In this document: positions 1 to 8,646 of the stretch, piece after piece
How the letters are laid out: every line of letters starts with the position of its first letter
How positions within the stretch are numbered: position 1 is the first letter of the stretch
NCBI RefSeq assembly: GCF_009695905.1
Contig: NZ_VUNA01000002.1
Coordinates: 1-64,000, forward strand
Reading direction: 5' to 3'
Origin: Mogibacterium kristiansenii
GTDB taxonomy: Bacteria; Bacillota; Clostridia; Peptostreptococcales; Anaerovoracaceae
DNA length: 64,000 nt
Position numbers and translations under genes: made by a program
The notes under the pieces: generated by a model
The model's input: only the letters and a program-made list of their open reading frames with translations
What the model was told of the DNA's origin: nothing
Database searches by the model: none

Positions 1-76
1 CAAGCACGGGCTCCATTGCACATAAAGTGTAGCTGGTGCTATGGACATCCATTCCGATTTTTAGTATTCTATTCAT
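1..76 (-). CDS. IS110-family transposase, N-terminal end (cut by window edge)
   Basis: Only the first 25 codons are inside the window. Reading leftwards from the ATG at 76, the product contains KIGMDVHSTSYTLCA, the typical N-terminal strand of IS110-family DEDD transposases; the Asp in MDVHS is expected to be the first catalytic acidic residue of the RuvC-like domain. A strong ribosome binding site (AAGGAGG on the minus strand, about 83-89) lies 6-7 bases before the start. A sigma-A-like promoter lies upstream at 134-162. The IS110 or IS1111 subgroup cannot be decided from this fragment. Confidence 0.8.
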   Translation of the reverse strand, partial: MNRILKIGMDVHSTSYTLCAMEPVL

Positions 77-184
77 AAATGACCTCCTTTTGTATGTGGT
101 AAACCACTGTCTATTGATTTAGTCGTCAATTACAGTATAGTGGCGAATCCACGATATTACAAATGTGAGGTCATTTCATATTAT
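77..184 (-). mobile_element. Probable left non-coding end of the IS110-family element
   Basis: This is the stretch between the transposase start and the first base that resembles the neighbouring 87-bp repeat (about 185). It holds the transposase RBS, two short hairpins (GTGGT-AA-ACCAC at 96-107 and GTGG-CGAAT-CCAC at 140-152) and a promoter. IS110 elements lack terminal inverted repeats, so the boundary at 184/185 is inferred only from where repeat homology begins. A roughly 108-bp end is short for a complete guide (bridge) RNA. Confidence 0.4.
134..162 (-). promoter_or_regulatory. Promoter for the IS110 transposase
   Basis: On the minus strand TTGTAA (157-162) and TATACT (134-139) are separated by exactly 17 bases, a good sigma-A promoter reading towards the transposase. 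The predicted transcript would carry a leader of about 50 nt. Confidence 0.55.
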
Positions 185-595
185 CTTGTTCTTTCGTTTC
201 TCTTGCACCAAGTCTCAGGCCATTTTCGGCACGCGGCCGCGGGGGACTTGGTGCACGAATCCTCGCAAGGCCTTGTTCCTCCGTTCACTTTGCACCAAGT
301 CTGCGGGCTGTTTCAGCGCGCGGCCGCCGTGGACTTGGTGCACAAATTCCCGCAAAGCCTTATTCTTCCGTTCGCTTTGCACCAAGTCTCAGGCCATTTT
401 CGGCGTGGGGTCGCTGGGGACTTGGTGCACGAATCCCCGCAAGGCCTTGTTCTTCCGTTCGCTTTGCACCAAGTCTGCGGGTTGTTTCAAGACGCGGCCG
501 CCGTGGACTTGGTGCACGAATCCCCGCAAAGTCTTCTTCTTTCGTTCGCTTTGCACCAAGTCTGCGGGTTGTTTCAAAGCGCGGCCGCAGCGGGA
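185..595. repeat. Tandem array of 87-bp palindromic repeats (four full units and one partial)
   Basis: Units begin at 203, 290, 377, 464 and 551, spaced exactly 87 bp. Each full unit has inverted arms TGCACCAAGTC and GACTTGGTGCA (11 bp, perfect; in unit 1 at 204-214 and 245-255) around a loop of about 30 bp that usually contains GCGGCCGC, followed by a spacer of about 35 bp. Two loop types alternate: units 1 and 3 carry TCAGGCCATTTTCGGC, and units 2, 4 and 5 carry TGCGGG(C/T)TGTTTCA, giving the order A-B-A-B-B. Unit 5 lacks its right arm. Partial homology extends left to about 185. Because 87 is 29 codons, frames on both strands stay open through the array; I take it as non-coding. Confidence 0.9.
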
Positions 596-661
596 AAACC
601 TACTACGGGACATGGTCCGGAACCAAGAAGGTTAAAATTAAATAATCCGATATGATGACCG

Positions 662-701
662 GAAAATTGCGCTTCATGGAAATGGATGAAGCGCAATTTT
701 C
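662..701. terminator. 16-bp perfect hairpin, terminator-like
   Basis: GAAAATTGCGCTTCAT (662-677) and its exact complement (686-701) enclose an 8-base loop. The outer stem is A/T-rich, so either strand ends in a short U run. It separates the repeat array from the uvrA promoter region and could stop transcription from either side. Confidence 0.55.
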
Positions 702-725
702 ACATATTATCCCATCACATTTTAA

Positions 726-764
726 GAACAAATGTTTGCACGCAGGCTCTGAAGATGCTATACT
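726..764 (+). promoter_or_regulatory. uvrA promoter with overlapping LexA/SOS box
   Basis: TTGCAC (736-741) and TATACT (759-764) are 17 bases apart. GAACAAATGTTT (726-737) differs by one base from the GAAC-N4-GTTC core of the Bacillota LexA (DinR) box and overlaps the -35 element, where a bound repressor would block RNA polymerase. The site is as expected for uvrA, a classic SOS gene; LexA control is inferred. Confidence 0.65.
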
Positions 765-800
765 GTAACGTATCATAAATCATTTCAGAAAGGGTGCGAA

Positions 801-3665
801 ATGGAGAAAAATATTGTCATTAAAGGAGCCTGCGAGAATAATCTTCAGGATTTGGATGTAACGATTCCCCGGGACCGGCTGGTGGTATTCACCGGCCTGT
901 CCGGTTCCGGGAAGTCATCGCTGGCTTTTGATACCATATATGCCGAGGGCCAGAAGAAATACGTGGAAAGCCTGTCTGCTTATGCCAGGCAGTTTTTGGG
1001 ATTGATGAAAAAGCCGGATGTGAAGGTGATCGAGGGCCTTTCTCCGGCTATTTCCATTGACCAGAAAACCACCAACAAAAATCCCCGGTCTACAGTAGGA
1101 ACCGTTACCGAGATTTACGACTATTTGAGACTGCTTTATGCGCGAATCGGAATTCCGCACTGTCCGATTTGCGGCCGGGAGATCACCAGCCAATCTGTGG
1201 ACAGCATTGTGGATCGGATTGCGGGACACGAAATCGGAACTCGGCTGACGGTACTGGCCCCGGTAATTCGAGGACGAAAGGGAGAACACAAAGGGGTCTT
1301 CGGACGAATTCAGAGAGACGGCTACACCCGAGTTCGGGTGGATGGCGAGATGCACCGCCTGGATGACGGAGAGATTCTTTTAGAGAAGAACAAGAAGCAT
1401 ACTATCGAAATTGCCATCGATCGGATAGTGGTGAAAGAAGACAACCGGAGTCGTATTGCGGAGGCGGTAGAGCTGGCCATTCGGGAAGGGGAAGGACTGG
1501 TGAACGTTCTTTTTGCCGAGAACCAAGAGGACGGAAGCCGAAAGGAATATGAGGAGACCTTCAGCACGATGCTGGCCTGCCCGGAACACGGCATCGGCAT
1601 CGAGGAGATGGAGCCGCGGATGTTTTCGTTTAATGCGCCGTACGGGTCCTGTGAGACCTGCACCGGACTGGGTTTTACTCTGCGGATTAAACCGGAATCC
1701 CTGGTGACGGATGAGAACAAGAGCCTGGTGAAAGGCGCGATGGGGAATGTTTTTGCCTCGATGGACGCCATGGGATTCTATCGGCAGATGCTGCAGCAAT
1801 TGGCCATTGACCACAACACGGACATCACCCGGCCGTACAAGGAGCTGCCGGAGGATTTCAAGAAGGAACTGATCTACGGAACGGGAACTCGGAAGCTGAA
1901 GTACACCTACACCAGTAAGAGCGGTCGTGTTTCCCATATGAATCATACTTTTGAGGGCATCATTCCGAGTCTGGAGCGCCGCTACGGTGAGTCCAAGTCC
2001 GACTACATCCGCGAGAAAATCGGGGCCATGATGACGGAGGCGGAGTGCCCGACATGTCACGGTCGGAAGCTGAAGGATACGGTTCTGGCGGTGACGGTGG
2101 GGGGTAAAAATATCATCGAAGTGACGGACATGTCCGTGATTCAGGCGATTGATTTTTTCCGGAAACTGGAATTGACGGAGCGAGAGAAAGCCATTTCGAA
2201 GCTGATTACCAAGGAGATTATGGACCGGCTTTCCTTCTTGCAGACGGTGGGACTGGGATATCTGACGTTGTCTCGGGCGGCGGGCACCCTTTCCGGCGGA
2301 GAGTCCCAGCGAATCCGGCTGGCTACTCAGATTGGATCCGGTTTGGTAGGCGTTTTGTATATTTTGGATGAGCCGAGCATCGGCCTTCACCAGAAGGATA
2401 ACGACAAGCTTTTGCAAGCTCTTCGAAACCTCACGGACATGGGCAACACATTGATCGTGGTAGAGCACGACGAGGACACCATGTATGCGGCGGATCACAT
2501 CGTGGATATCGGTCCGGGGGCCGGAATTTACGGCGGCAAGCTGGTGGCCCAAGGAACGGTGGAGGATATCAAGGCATGTAAGGAATCCATCACCGGTCAG
2601 TATCTGTCCGGGGTTCGGAAAATCGAAATTCCGGCGAAGCGACGGGAAGGAAACGGCCTGTCCCTTCGAGTGCTGGGGGCTGCGGAGAACAACTTGAAGA
2701 ATATCGATGTGGAGATTCCGGCGGGAAAGCTGGTATGCGTGACCGGTGTATCCGGTTCCGGCAAGAGCAGCTTGGTGAACCGGATTATTTACAAAGGGGT
2801 TGCGGCGGTAACCAATCGGCTGCAGGAGACGCCGGGCAAATATCGGGAGATTCAGGGTATCGAGAACTTTGATAAGGTTATCGATATCGATCAGTCGCCA
2901 ATCGGACGGACACCGAGATCTAATCCGGCGACTTATACGGGAATGTTCGACCATATTCGAGATCTTTTTGCCCAGATGCCGGAAGCGAAGGTTCGAGGAT
3001 ATTCCAAAGGCCGGTTCAGCTTTAACGTGAAGGGCGGCCGATGTGAGGCCTGCCGCGGAGACGGCATCACGAAAGTGGAGATGCATTTCCTGCCGGATGT
3101 GTACGTGCCGTGCGAGGTATGCGGCGGTGCCCGGTACAACCACGAGACTTTGGAAGTAAAATATAAAGGAAAGAATATTTCTCAGGTGCTGGAGATGTCC
3201 GTTTCGGAAGCCCTGCCGTTCTTTGCGAACCAGGCGGGAATCGAGCGGTATCTGAAGACGTTGGATGAAGTGGGTCTGGGATACGTGAAGCTGGGACAGC
3301 CGTCTACACAGCTTTCCGGCGGCGAGGCTCAGCGAATCAAGCTGGCCACGGAGCTTTCCAAGCGGAGCACCGGTCGGACTTTATACATCCTGGATGAGCC
3401 GACCACGGGACTTCATTTCGCGGATGTGGATAAGCTGATGTACGTGCTGAATCGTCTGGTGGACGACGGAAACACGGTGCTGGTAATCGAGCACAATCTG
3501 GATGTAATTAAATGTGCGGATCACATTATCGACCTGGGTCCGGACGGCGGTGACGGGGGCGGAACAATTGTGGCTATCGGCACCCCGGAGGAAGTGGCGA
3601 TGTGCCCGGAATCCTATACCGGTCAGTATTTGAAGCGGATATTGGAGAAAGCCGGAAGGCTTTAA
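801..3665 (+). CDS. uvrA: UvrABC excision nuclease subunit A
   Basis: UvrA is the damage-recognising ATPase of nucleotide excision repair and loads UvrB on lesions. The 954-residue product has the normal length and double ABC layout: Walker [10 protein letters not shown] near residues 32-40 and GVSGSGKSS near 649, ABC signatures LSGGESQRI near 496 and LSGGEAQRI near 838, and zinc-binding cysteine pairs (CPIC near 121, CEAC near 749). The start is preceded by GAAAGGG. uvrB is not adjacent, so uvrA appears to be a single-gene unit between its SOS-type promoter and a terminator. Confidence 0.97.
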   Translation: MEKNIVIKGACENNLQDLDVTIPRDRLVVFTGLSGSGKSSLAFDTIYAEGQKKYVESLSAYARQFLGLMKKPDVKVIEGLSPAISIDQKTTNKNPRSTVGTVTEIYDYLRLLYARIGIPHCPICGREITSQSVDSIVDRIAGHEIGTRLTVLAPVIRGRKGEHKGVFGRIQRDGYTRVRVDGEMHRLDDGEILLEKNKKHTIEIAIDRIVVKEDNRSRIAEAVELAIREGEGLVNVLFAENQEDGSRKEYEETFSTMLACPEHGIGIEEMEPRMFSFNAPYGSCETCTGLGFTLRIKPESLVTDENKSLVKGAMGNVFASMDAMGFYRQMLQQLAIDHNTDITRPYKELPEDFKKELIYGTGTRKLKYTYTSKSGRVSHMNHTFEGIIPSLERRYGESKSDYIREKIGAMMTEAECPTCHGRKLKDTVLAVTVGGKNIIEVTDMSVIQAIDFFRKLELTEREKAISKLITKEIMDRLSFLQTVGLGYLTLSRAAGTLSGGESQRIRLATQIGSGLVGVLYILDEPSIGLHQKDNDKLLQALRNLTDMGNTLIVVEHDEDTMYAADHIVDIGPGAGIYGGKLVAQGTVEDIKACKESITGQYLSGVRKIEIPAKRREGNGLSLRVLGAAENNLKNIDVEIPAGKLVCVTGVSGSGKSSLVNRIIYKGVAAVTNRLQETPGKYREIQGIENFDKVIDIDQSPIGRTPRSNPATYTGMFDHIRDLFAQMPEAKVRGYSKGRFSFNVKGGRCEACRGDGITKVEMHFLPDVYVPCEVCGGARYNHETLEVKYKGKNISQVLEMSVSEALPFFANQAGIERYLKTLDEVGLGYVKLGQPSTQLSGGEAQRIKLATELSKRSTGRTLYILDEPTTGLHFADVDKLMYVLNRLVDDGNTVLVIEHNLDVIKCADHIIDLGPDGGDGGGTIVAIGTPEEVAMCPESYTGQYLKRILEKAGRL

Positions 3666-3670
3666 TTGAA

Positions 3671-3710
3671 AAAACAGTGTCATCCATTCTGAGGGTGACA
3701 CTGTTTTGTA
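3671..3710. terminator. Bidirectional terminator between uvrA and the NimA-like gene
   Basis: AAAACAGTGTCATCC (3671-3685) pairs with GGGTGACACTGTTTT (3693-3707), with one G-U pair and a 7-base loop. A and T runs flank both sides, which suits the convergent genes. Confidence 0.85.
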
Positions 3711-3717
3711 TTACTTC

Positions 3718-4194
3718 TTATTTCTCATGAACCCGCTTGCCGGTGATGTGATGGATGTCTAGCTCCAGAATCTGTGTGCGTGAGGCATTGGTTTTGGCAG
3801 TTTCAATGCCTTCTTCCCGGGTCGGATAGTACTTGATTCCCAGGCTGCACAGTTTATCAAAGGCCTTCTTCCCATCGGAAACAAGGTGAATCTCGCCGAA
3901 TACGATGACGCTGTGCAGAGTGCAGGCCCAGTCCCCTTCCGAGTAGGTGCCTTTGTCCAGCACGCAGAAGGATACTTTCCCGTTGGCTTTAAGAGCATCG
4001 ATTTTGTGTCCTTCTTTCGCGCAGTGAAAGTAGATCTTGTTTTCGCCTTCATCATAAAAATAATTCATCGGGATGCCGTAAGGGTATCCGTCCTCGCCAA
4101 AGAGGGACAACACGCCTCGGCCTTCCTCCGCCAGAATTTTCCGGCATTCCTCATCGGTAATCTGCTGTTTGAAGCGACGCATTTTGCGAAACAT
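3718..4194 (-). CDS. Pyridoxamine 5'-phosphate oxidase-like (NimA-type) flavoprotein
   Basis: The 158-residue product is a single split-barrel flavin-binding domain of the PNPOx-like superfamily, close to the NimA / nitroimidazole-resistance type. It shows the usual order: ITDEECRKILAEEGRGVLSLF, then PYGIPMNYFYDEGENKIYFHCAKEGHK, whose His could hold a cofactor, then a central region around GDWACTLHSVIVFGEI. An FMN-dependent reductase is likely, but the substrate is unknown and drug resistance should not be assumed. The RBS GAAAGGA lies upstream. It ends at the shared terminator with uvrA. Confidence 0.85.
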   Translation of the reverse strand: MFRKMRRFKQQITDEECRKILAEEGRGVLSLFGEDGYPYGIPMNYFYDEGENKIYFHCAKEGHKIDALKANGKVSFCVLDKGTYSEGDWACTLHSVIVFGEIHLVSDGKKAFDKLCSLGIKYYPTREEGIETAKTNASRTQILELDIHHITGKRVHEK

Positions 4195-4276
4195 AGCGGC
4201 ACCGTCCTTTCAATTTGTCTATAAACACTTGTTTCATATCAATAAAAGTGTACCACAAATGAGGACGCAGAAAAAG

Positions 4277-4323
4277 AAAAACGCATCCGGAGGAAATATC
4301 GAATATCCTTCGGATGCGTTTTC
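4277..4323 (-). terminator. Intrinsic terminator after the YjiH-like gene
   Basis: An imperfect stem of about 18 bp (around 4277-4294 with 4305-4323, core ACGCATCCG / CGGATGCGT) is followed on the minus strand by a U-rich run. It lies between the YjiH-like gene and the NimA-like gene, which share a strand, so they are probably separate units. Confidence 0.75.
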
Positions 4324-4342
4324 TAATTCAAAATCTCTGAAA

Positions 4343-5707
4343 TTAGAACAACAGATGGGCAATCGGGCAGACGATTGTCAGGGAAATAATGGTTCGCTCC
4401 AGGAAGATGAGGAACAGTTCGAACAGGTTGATCGGCAGCTTGGAGCTGAGAATCAGTCCGCCTACTTCGTCCAAGAAAAGTACCTGGGTTACGGAAACCA
4501 CCGCAACGATGAACCGAGTCATTGGAACCGCATTGGTGCCGGCGATGATTACCGATGGGGTGAACATATCGGTGAAGCCGACCACCATGGTGGAAGCCGC
4601 CGCAGCGACATCCGGCACCTGCAGGGCGCTGAGAAGCGGACGGAACGGCATGCCCAGCCAGTCGAAGACCGGAGTGTAGTTGGCCACCACAAGGGCTGCG
4701 GTACCGATGCACATAACGGTTGGCAGGACGCCGAACCACATGTTCAGGCAGTTTTTTGCGCCGTTTCTGAAGAATTCGCCAACACCTTTGTGGGCTGCGG
4801 CTCTTTTCATAGCCAAGTGCAGGCCGTACTCTTTCGAAGAAGTAAAACCTTCCGGCAGCGTTTCCGGCATGGCTTTGCCCGGAATCAGGTAATCGTTCGG
4901 CTTTTTCCGCAATGGATAGATTCTCGGACAGATTACCGCGCAGACGATTCCAATCAGGCAGATTATTAAGTAGTAGATGCCGAAATACTGGGTCAAATCC
5001 ACCTGAGCCAGTACCACCATGGAGAAGGTGATGGATACGGCGGAAAAGCAGGTGGAAATGATGGATGCTTCTTTTGTGGAATAGTAGCCGCCCTCGTACT
5101 GATTGCAGGTGAGCATAACGCCCAGCGTGCCGTCACCGATCCAGGAGGTGATGCAGTCTACCGCCGCACGGCCCGGAACCTGGAACAGGGGACGCATAAA
5201 CTTCGTCAGCAGGGCACCCACGAATTCCAGAAGACCGAAATCCAGCAGCAGCGGAAGCAGGAAGGAGGCAATCAGGAAGATGATGACCAATCCCACGATG
5301 AGGCCGAGGGCCATTCCGCCCTGATCCGGACCGGTAATGGCACCGATGAATTTCGAAAATCCCCGGCCCTGTTCGTTTCCAAGATTGAAGTAGGCCAGCC
5401 AGCAGAAGATGCATCCAAGCACACGGGTGGCCGCCCAGAACGGCGTGCAGCAGAACGCTTCCTTTAAGAGCGTATTTTCCATGATGAATTTCGGTTTGGC
5501 GAAAGCCATCAGGCACAGTACGGCCGAAACGGTCAGGATGAACAGGCAGAGACCGGGCAGGATGCTTTCGGCGATTGCAGAAATCCAGTCCGCGATGATT
5601 TTGACGGCGATGGTCCAGCTTCCGTCCACCTTGATTGGAATCATGAACAGGAAGATTCCGACGACGGAAGGCACAATGAACCGCGCCTTGCTAACGTTCT
5701 TTTCCAT
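4343..5707 (-). CDS. YjiH-family integral membrane protein (nucleoside-recognition/gate domain)
   Basis: The 454-residue protein is strongly hydrophobic with about ten or more predicted membrane segments. It matches the YjiH family, which carries the nucleoside-recognition 'gate' domain also found in spore maturation proteins SpmA/SpmB and FeoB-associated proteins. Recognisable stretches are the N-terminal FIVPSVVGIFLFMIPIK and the gate-like region FRNGAKNCLNMWFGVLPTVM. The substrate is unknown. It stands alone with its own promoter (5773-5801) and terminator (4277-4323). Confidence 0.8.
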   Translation of the reverse strand: MEKNVSKARFIVPSVVGIFLFMIPIKVDGSWTIAVKIIADWISAIAESILPGLCLFILTVSAVLCLMAFAKPKFIMENTLLKEAFCCTPFWAATRVLGCIFCWLAYFNLGNEQGRGFSKFIGAITGPDQGGMALGLIVGLVIIFLIASFLLPLLLDFGLLEFVGALLTKFMRPLFQVPGRAAVDCITSWIGDGTLGVMLTCNQYEGGYYSTKEASIISTCFSAVSITFSMVVLAQVDLTQYFGIYYLIICLIGIVCAVICPRIYPLRKKPNDYLIPGKAMPETLPEGFTSSKEYGLHLAMKRAAAHKGVGEFFRNGAKNCLNMWFGVLPTVMCIGTAALVVANYTPVFDWLGMPFRPLLSALQVPDVAAAASTMVVGFTDMFTPSVIIAGTNAVPMTRFIVAVVSVTQVLFLDEVGGLILSSKLPINLFELFLIFLERTIISLTIVCPIAHLLF

Positions 5708-5772
5708 AATAATATTTTCCTCTCTCTTTCTTTGTTCGCAGCGGTTATGTATTATAACCCGTACAATGTGAA

Positions 5773-5801
5773 ATTATACATGAGCATGAATATCATTACA
5801 A
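5773..5801 (-). promoter_or_regulatory. Promoter for the YjiH-like gene
   Basis: On the minus strand TTGTAA (5796-5801) and a perfect TATAAT (5773-5778) are 17 bases apart, about 65 bases before the start codon. Confidence 0.65.
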
Positions 5802-5819
5802 TCCGTAAACGGAAATTAA

Positions 5820-5847
5820 TTGACAGAATTTGGAATCGTGATACAAT
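5820..5847 (+). promoter_or_regulatory. Promoter of the thiamine operon
   Basis: A perfect TTGACA (5820-5825) and TACAAT (5842-5847) with a 16-base spacer lie just upstream of the TPP riboswitch, so transcription should start near 5854. Confidence 0.75.
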
Positions 5848-5864
5848 GGAACTGCAGTAAAAAA

Positions 5865-5950
5865 ACATACGGGGAGCTGGAAGCAACCGGCTGAGAGGAA
5901 GGAATACTTCGACCCATAACCTGATTTGGATAATGCCAACGGAGGGAAGA
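5865..5950 (+). ncRNA. TPP riboswitch (THI-box)
   Basis: The conserved core is plain to read: CGGGGAGCT near 5870, GGCTGAGAGGA near 5889, then ACCTGATTTGGATAATGCCA and the closing GGAGGGA at 5941-5947. It lies in the leader of thiC and is followed by an intrinsic terminator (5966-6006). The family's mechanism is that bound thiamine diphosphate favours the terminator, so excess thiamine shuts off the operon. Confidence 0.95.
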
Positions 5951-5965
5951 TAAGATCGTGGAACC

Positions 5966-6006
5966 CACGGATTACCGGAACGAAAGTTGGTAATCCGTGT
6001 TTTTTA
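5966..6006 (+). terminator. Riboswitch-controlled terminator upstream of thiC
   Basis: CACGGATTACC (5966-5976) pairs perfectly with GGTAATCCGTG (5989-5999) and is followed by seven T residues. Its position directly after the THI-box makes it the expression platform. Confidence 0.88.
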
Positions 6007-6106
6007 TTGCAGGCGGCAGACCGGGAGCACCACTTTCTGCCGCGGTAGAAAAAATTGTTCATTTGAATCCGGCAAAAATTGCCGGAAGAAAGTAAGGAGG
6101 ATTATT

Positions 6107-7417
6107 TTGAGCAATTACACGACACAGATGGATGCTGCAAGAAAAGGCATTGTGACGGAGCAGATCCGTACCGTTGCGGCAAAGGAAAACATGGATGTCG
6201 AGGCGCTTATGAAACTTGTGGCAGAAGGAAAGGTTGCTATTCCGGCGAACAAGAGACATGAGTGCTTATTGGCAGAAGGTGTTGGAAGCATGCTTCGCAC
6301 CAAGATCAATGTCAACCTCGGCGTATCCAGAGACTGCAAAGACTACGACATTGAGATGCAGAAGGTGATGAGCGCAGTGGACTTGGGCGCCGAAGCGATT
6401 ATGGACCTGTCCAGTCACGGCAACACTCAGCCATTCCGGCAGAAGCTCACATCGGAATGCCCGGTAATGATCGGAACCGTTCCGGTATACGACAGTGTTA
6501 TTCACTATCAGAGAGACCTGGCCACCCTGACGGCACAGGATTTCGTGGATGTTGTCCGCCTTCACGCAGAGGACGGAGTAGACTTCGTCACACTGCACTG
6601 CGGAATCACTCGTAAAACCATCGAGCAGATTCGGAAGCACAAGAGAAAGATGAATATCGTCAGCCGTGGCGGAAGTCTTGTTTTTGCATGGATGTGCATG
6701 ACCGGAAACGAGAACCCGTTCTACGAATACTACGATGAGATTCTGGACATCTGTGAAGAATACGACGTTACCGTATCCCTGGGAGATGCTTGCCGTCCGG
6801 GATGTCTGGCCGACGCAACCGACGTATGCCAGATTGAGGAGCTGGTTCGCCTGGGCGAGCTCACCAAGAGAGCGTGGGATCACAACGTACAGGTAATGGT
6901 GGAAGGTCCGGGACACGTTCCGCTGGATCAGGTTGCCGCCAACATGAAGGTGCAGCAGAGCATCTGCATGGGCGCACCGTTCTACGTACTGGGACCGCTG
7001 GTGACCGATATCGCTCCGGGATACGACCACATCACCGCTGCAATCGGTGGTGCCGTAGCAGCCATGAACGGCGCGGCATTCCTGTGCTACGTAACACCGG
7101 CAGAGCATCTGGCGCTGCCGAACGTGGAAGACACCAAACAGGGTATCATCGCCTCCAAAATCGCCGCTCACGCAGCGGATATCGCCAAAGGCATTCCGAA
7201 TGCGCGGGATATCGACGATAAGATGGCCGATGCCAGAAGAGAATTGGATTGGGATGCGCAGTTCGAGTGCGCCCTGGATCCGGAAACGGCGAAAGCCATC
7301 CGGGACGACCGTTCTCCGGAAGAAGATCACAGCGAAACCTGCAGCATGTGCGGTAAGTTCTGTGCGGTACGGAGCATGAACAAGGCTCTGTCCGGAGAAT
7401 ACATCGATATTCTCTAA
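6107..7417 (+). CDS. thiC: Phosphomethylpyrimidine synthase ThiC
   Basis: ThiC is the radical-SAM enzyme that rearranges aminoimidazole ribotide into HMP phosphate, the thiamine pyrimidine. I place the start at the TTG at 6107, 6 bases after a strong AAGGAGG (6094-6100); this gives 436 residues beginning [14 protein letters not shown], as in Clostridial ThiC, which lack the long N-terminal domain. The C-terminal [4Fe-4S] motif C-x2-C-x4-C is CSMCGKFC at residues 412-419. A small CCGGCA/TGCCGG hairpin (6069-6085) lies just before the RBS. First gene of the TPP-controlled operon. Confidence 0.96.
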   Translation: MSNYTTQMDAARKGIVTEQIRTVAAKENMDVEALMKLVAEGKVAIPANKRHECLLAEGVGSMLRTKINVNLGVSRDCKDYDIEMQKVMSAVDLGAEAIMDLSSHGNTQPFRQKLTSECPVMIGTVPVYDSVIHYQRDLATLTAQDFVDVVRLHAEDGVDFVTLHCGITRKTIEQIRKHKRKMNIVSRGGSLVFAWMCMTGNENPFYEYYDEILDICEEYDVTVSLGDACRPGCLADATDVCQIEELVRLGELTKRAWDHNVQVMVEGPGHVPLDQVAANMKVQQSICMGAPFYVLGPLVTDIAPGYDHITAAIGGAVAAMNGAAFLCYVTPAEHLALPNVEDTKQGIIASKIAAHAADIAKGIPNARDIDDKMADARRELDWDAQFECALDPETAKAIRDDRSPEEDHSETCSMCGKFCAVRSMNKALSGEYIDIL

Positions 7418-7559
7418 GTTCTCATAAGGGAAAGTGCCGACTATTCGGTAAAAACAAGTGCGGTGCTGCGGCGGCTTCCGAGCCCCGGAGCATCGCCAAA
7501 TGAAGACGAAAACAAGCAATCTGGATGCGCCGATTCTGTAAGTGAAGGAGGTGAAAGGG

Positions 7560-7754
7560 ATGAAAATCAACGGGGAAGATCGGAAATTCGACAGACCCAT
7601 GACCGTAGCGGAGATGCTGGAAGCGGAAGGCTACAAGAGAACCGCCGTTGCGGTGGAAGTGAATCTGGAAATCGTGCCGAAGACGGCCTACGACACAAGG
7701 GTTCTTCAGGAAGACGATGCCATCGAAGTGGTGAAATTCATGGGTGGCGGCTAA
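7560..7754 (+). CDS. thiS: Sulfur carrier protein ThiS
   Basis: The 64-residue ubiquitin-like protein ends in Gly-Gly (FMGGG at the C-terminus), the tail that ThiF adenylates and that becomes a thiocarboxylate carrying sulfur to ThiG. I chose the ATG at 7560, 8 bases after AAGGAGG (7545-7551), rather than an in-frame GTG at 7542 that precedes that RBS. About 140 bp separate it from thiC, with no terminator seen; 109 bp separate it from thiG. Confidence 0.93.
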   Translation: MKINGEDRKFDRPMTVAEMLEAEGYKRTAVAVEVNLEIVPKTAYDTRVLQEDDAIEVVKFMGGG

Positions 7755-7863
7755 GCCGGACACCGATGACGAACGAATCTTTTTTTTATAGATAATCCCT
7801 AAAAACAATGATGCGGAACGTGCCAGTCACTTCCGGACCGATGCAGGAGAAAGGTGCATTCAA

Positions 7864-8634
7864 ATGAAAGACGATAAATTAGTAATTGGCGGAAAAGAAT
7901 TTAATTCGAGATTTATTCTGGGCTCCGGAAAGTACAGCCTGGATCTCATTAAGGCAGCGGTGGAGAATGCCGGTGCAGAGCTGATCACCGTGGCCGTTCG
8001 CCGGGCCAACACGAAGGACAGCGAGAATATTTTGGACTACATCCCGAAGAACATCACCCTGCTGCCGAATACCTCCGGTGCGCGGACGGCGGAAGAAGCG
8101 GTTCGCATTGCCAGACTGGGCAGAGAGCTGGGATGCGGAGATTTTGTAAAGGTGGAGATTATGCGGGACAGCAAGTACCTGCTGCCGGACAACCAGGCGA
8201 CGGTGGAAGCGACGGAGATTCTGGCGAAGGAAGGGTTCATCGTCATGCCGTACATGTATCCGGATCTGAATACCGCAAGAGATCTGGTGAATGCCGGTGC
8301 CGCTGCGGTAATGCCGCTGGCTTCCCCGATCGGATCCAACAAGGGTCTGGCAACGAAGGAATTTATCCAGATTCTGATTGATGAGATTGAACTTCCGATT
8401 ATCGTGGATGCGGGAATCGGCAGACCGTCTCAGGCATGTGAAGCCATGGAGATGGGTGCGGCGGCAATCATGGCCAACACCGCTTTGGCAACCGCCGGCG
8501 ATGTTCCGCAGATGGCCAGTGCATTCGGTAAAGCCGTAGAGGCCGGAAGAGAAGCATACCTGGCCGGTCTGGGAAGAGTCCTTACCAGAGGTGCATCCGC
8601 TTCCGATCCGCTGACCGGATTCCTGCGGAACTAG
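7864..8634 (+). CDS. thiG: Thiazole synthase ThiG
   Basis: ThiG condenses DXP, dehydroglycine and ThiS thiocarboxylate into the thiazole phosphate moiety. The 256-residue TIM barrel has the family motifs [20 protein letters not shown], the phosphate-binding [11 protein letters not shown] and [13 protein letters not shown]96, in FVKVEI, sits where the imine-forming lysine of the Bacillus enzyme lies. A GGAGAAAGGTG stretch serves as RBS. thiH follows after 12 bases. Confidence 0.96.
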   Translation: MKDDKLVIGGKEFNSRFILGSGKYSLDLIKAAVENAGAELITVAVRRANTKDSENILDYIPKNITLLPNTSGARTAEEAVRIARLGRELGCGDFVKVEIMRDSKYLLPDNQATVEATEILAKEGFIVMPYMYPDLNTARDLVNAGAAAVMPLASPIGSNKGLATKEFIQILIDEIELPIIVDAGIGRPSQACEAMEMGAAAIMANTALATAGDVPQMASAFGKAVEAGREAYLAGLGRVLTRGASASDPLTGFLRN

Positions 8635-8646
8635 GGGAGGTGCTTT

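Noticed and set aside
185-595. CRISPR array
   Set aside because: The conserved parts are tandem 87-bp units with near-identical spacers and internal palindromes; there are no unique spacers of 30-40 bp and no cas genes.
140-655. Open frames of 171 and 156 codons on the plus strand (and one of 74 on the minus) through the repeat array
   Set aside because: The repeat is 87 bp, a multiple of three without stops, so open frames arise on both strands. No RBS precedes them, and conservation follows DNA stems, not codons.
1380-3143. Long minus-strand open frame (587 codons) opposite uvrA
   Set aside because: It is antisense to a clear uvrA, has no recognisable domain and reflects codon bias of the true gene.
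7418-7559. A second riboswitch between thiC and thiS
   Set aside because: No CTGAGA or THI-box core and no terminator could be found; it looks like plain intergenic DNA within the operon.
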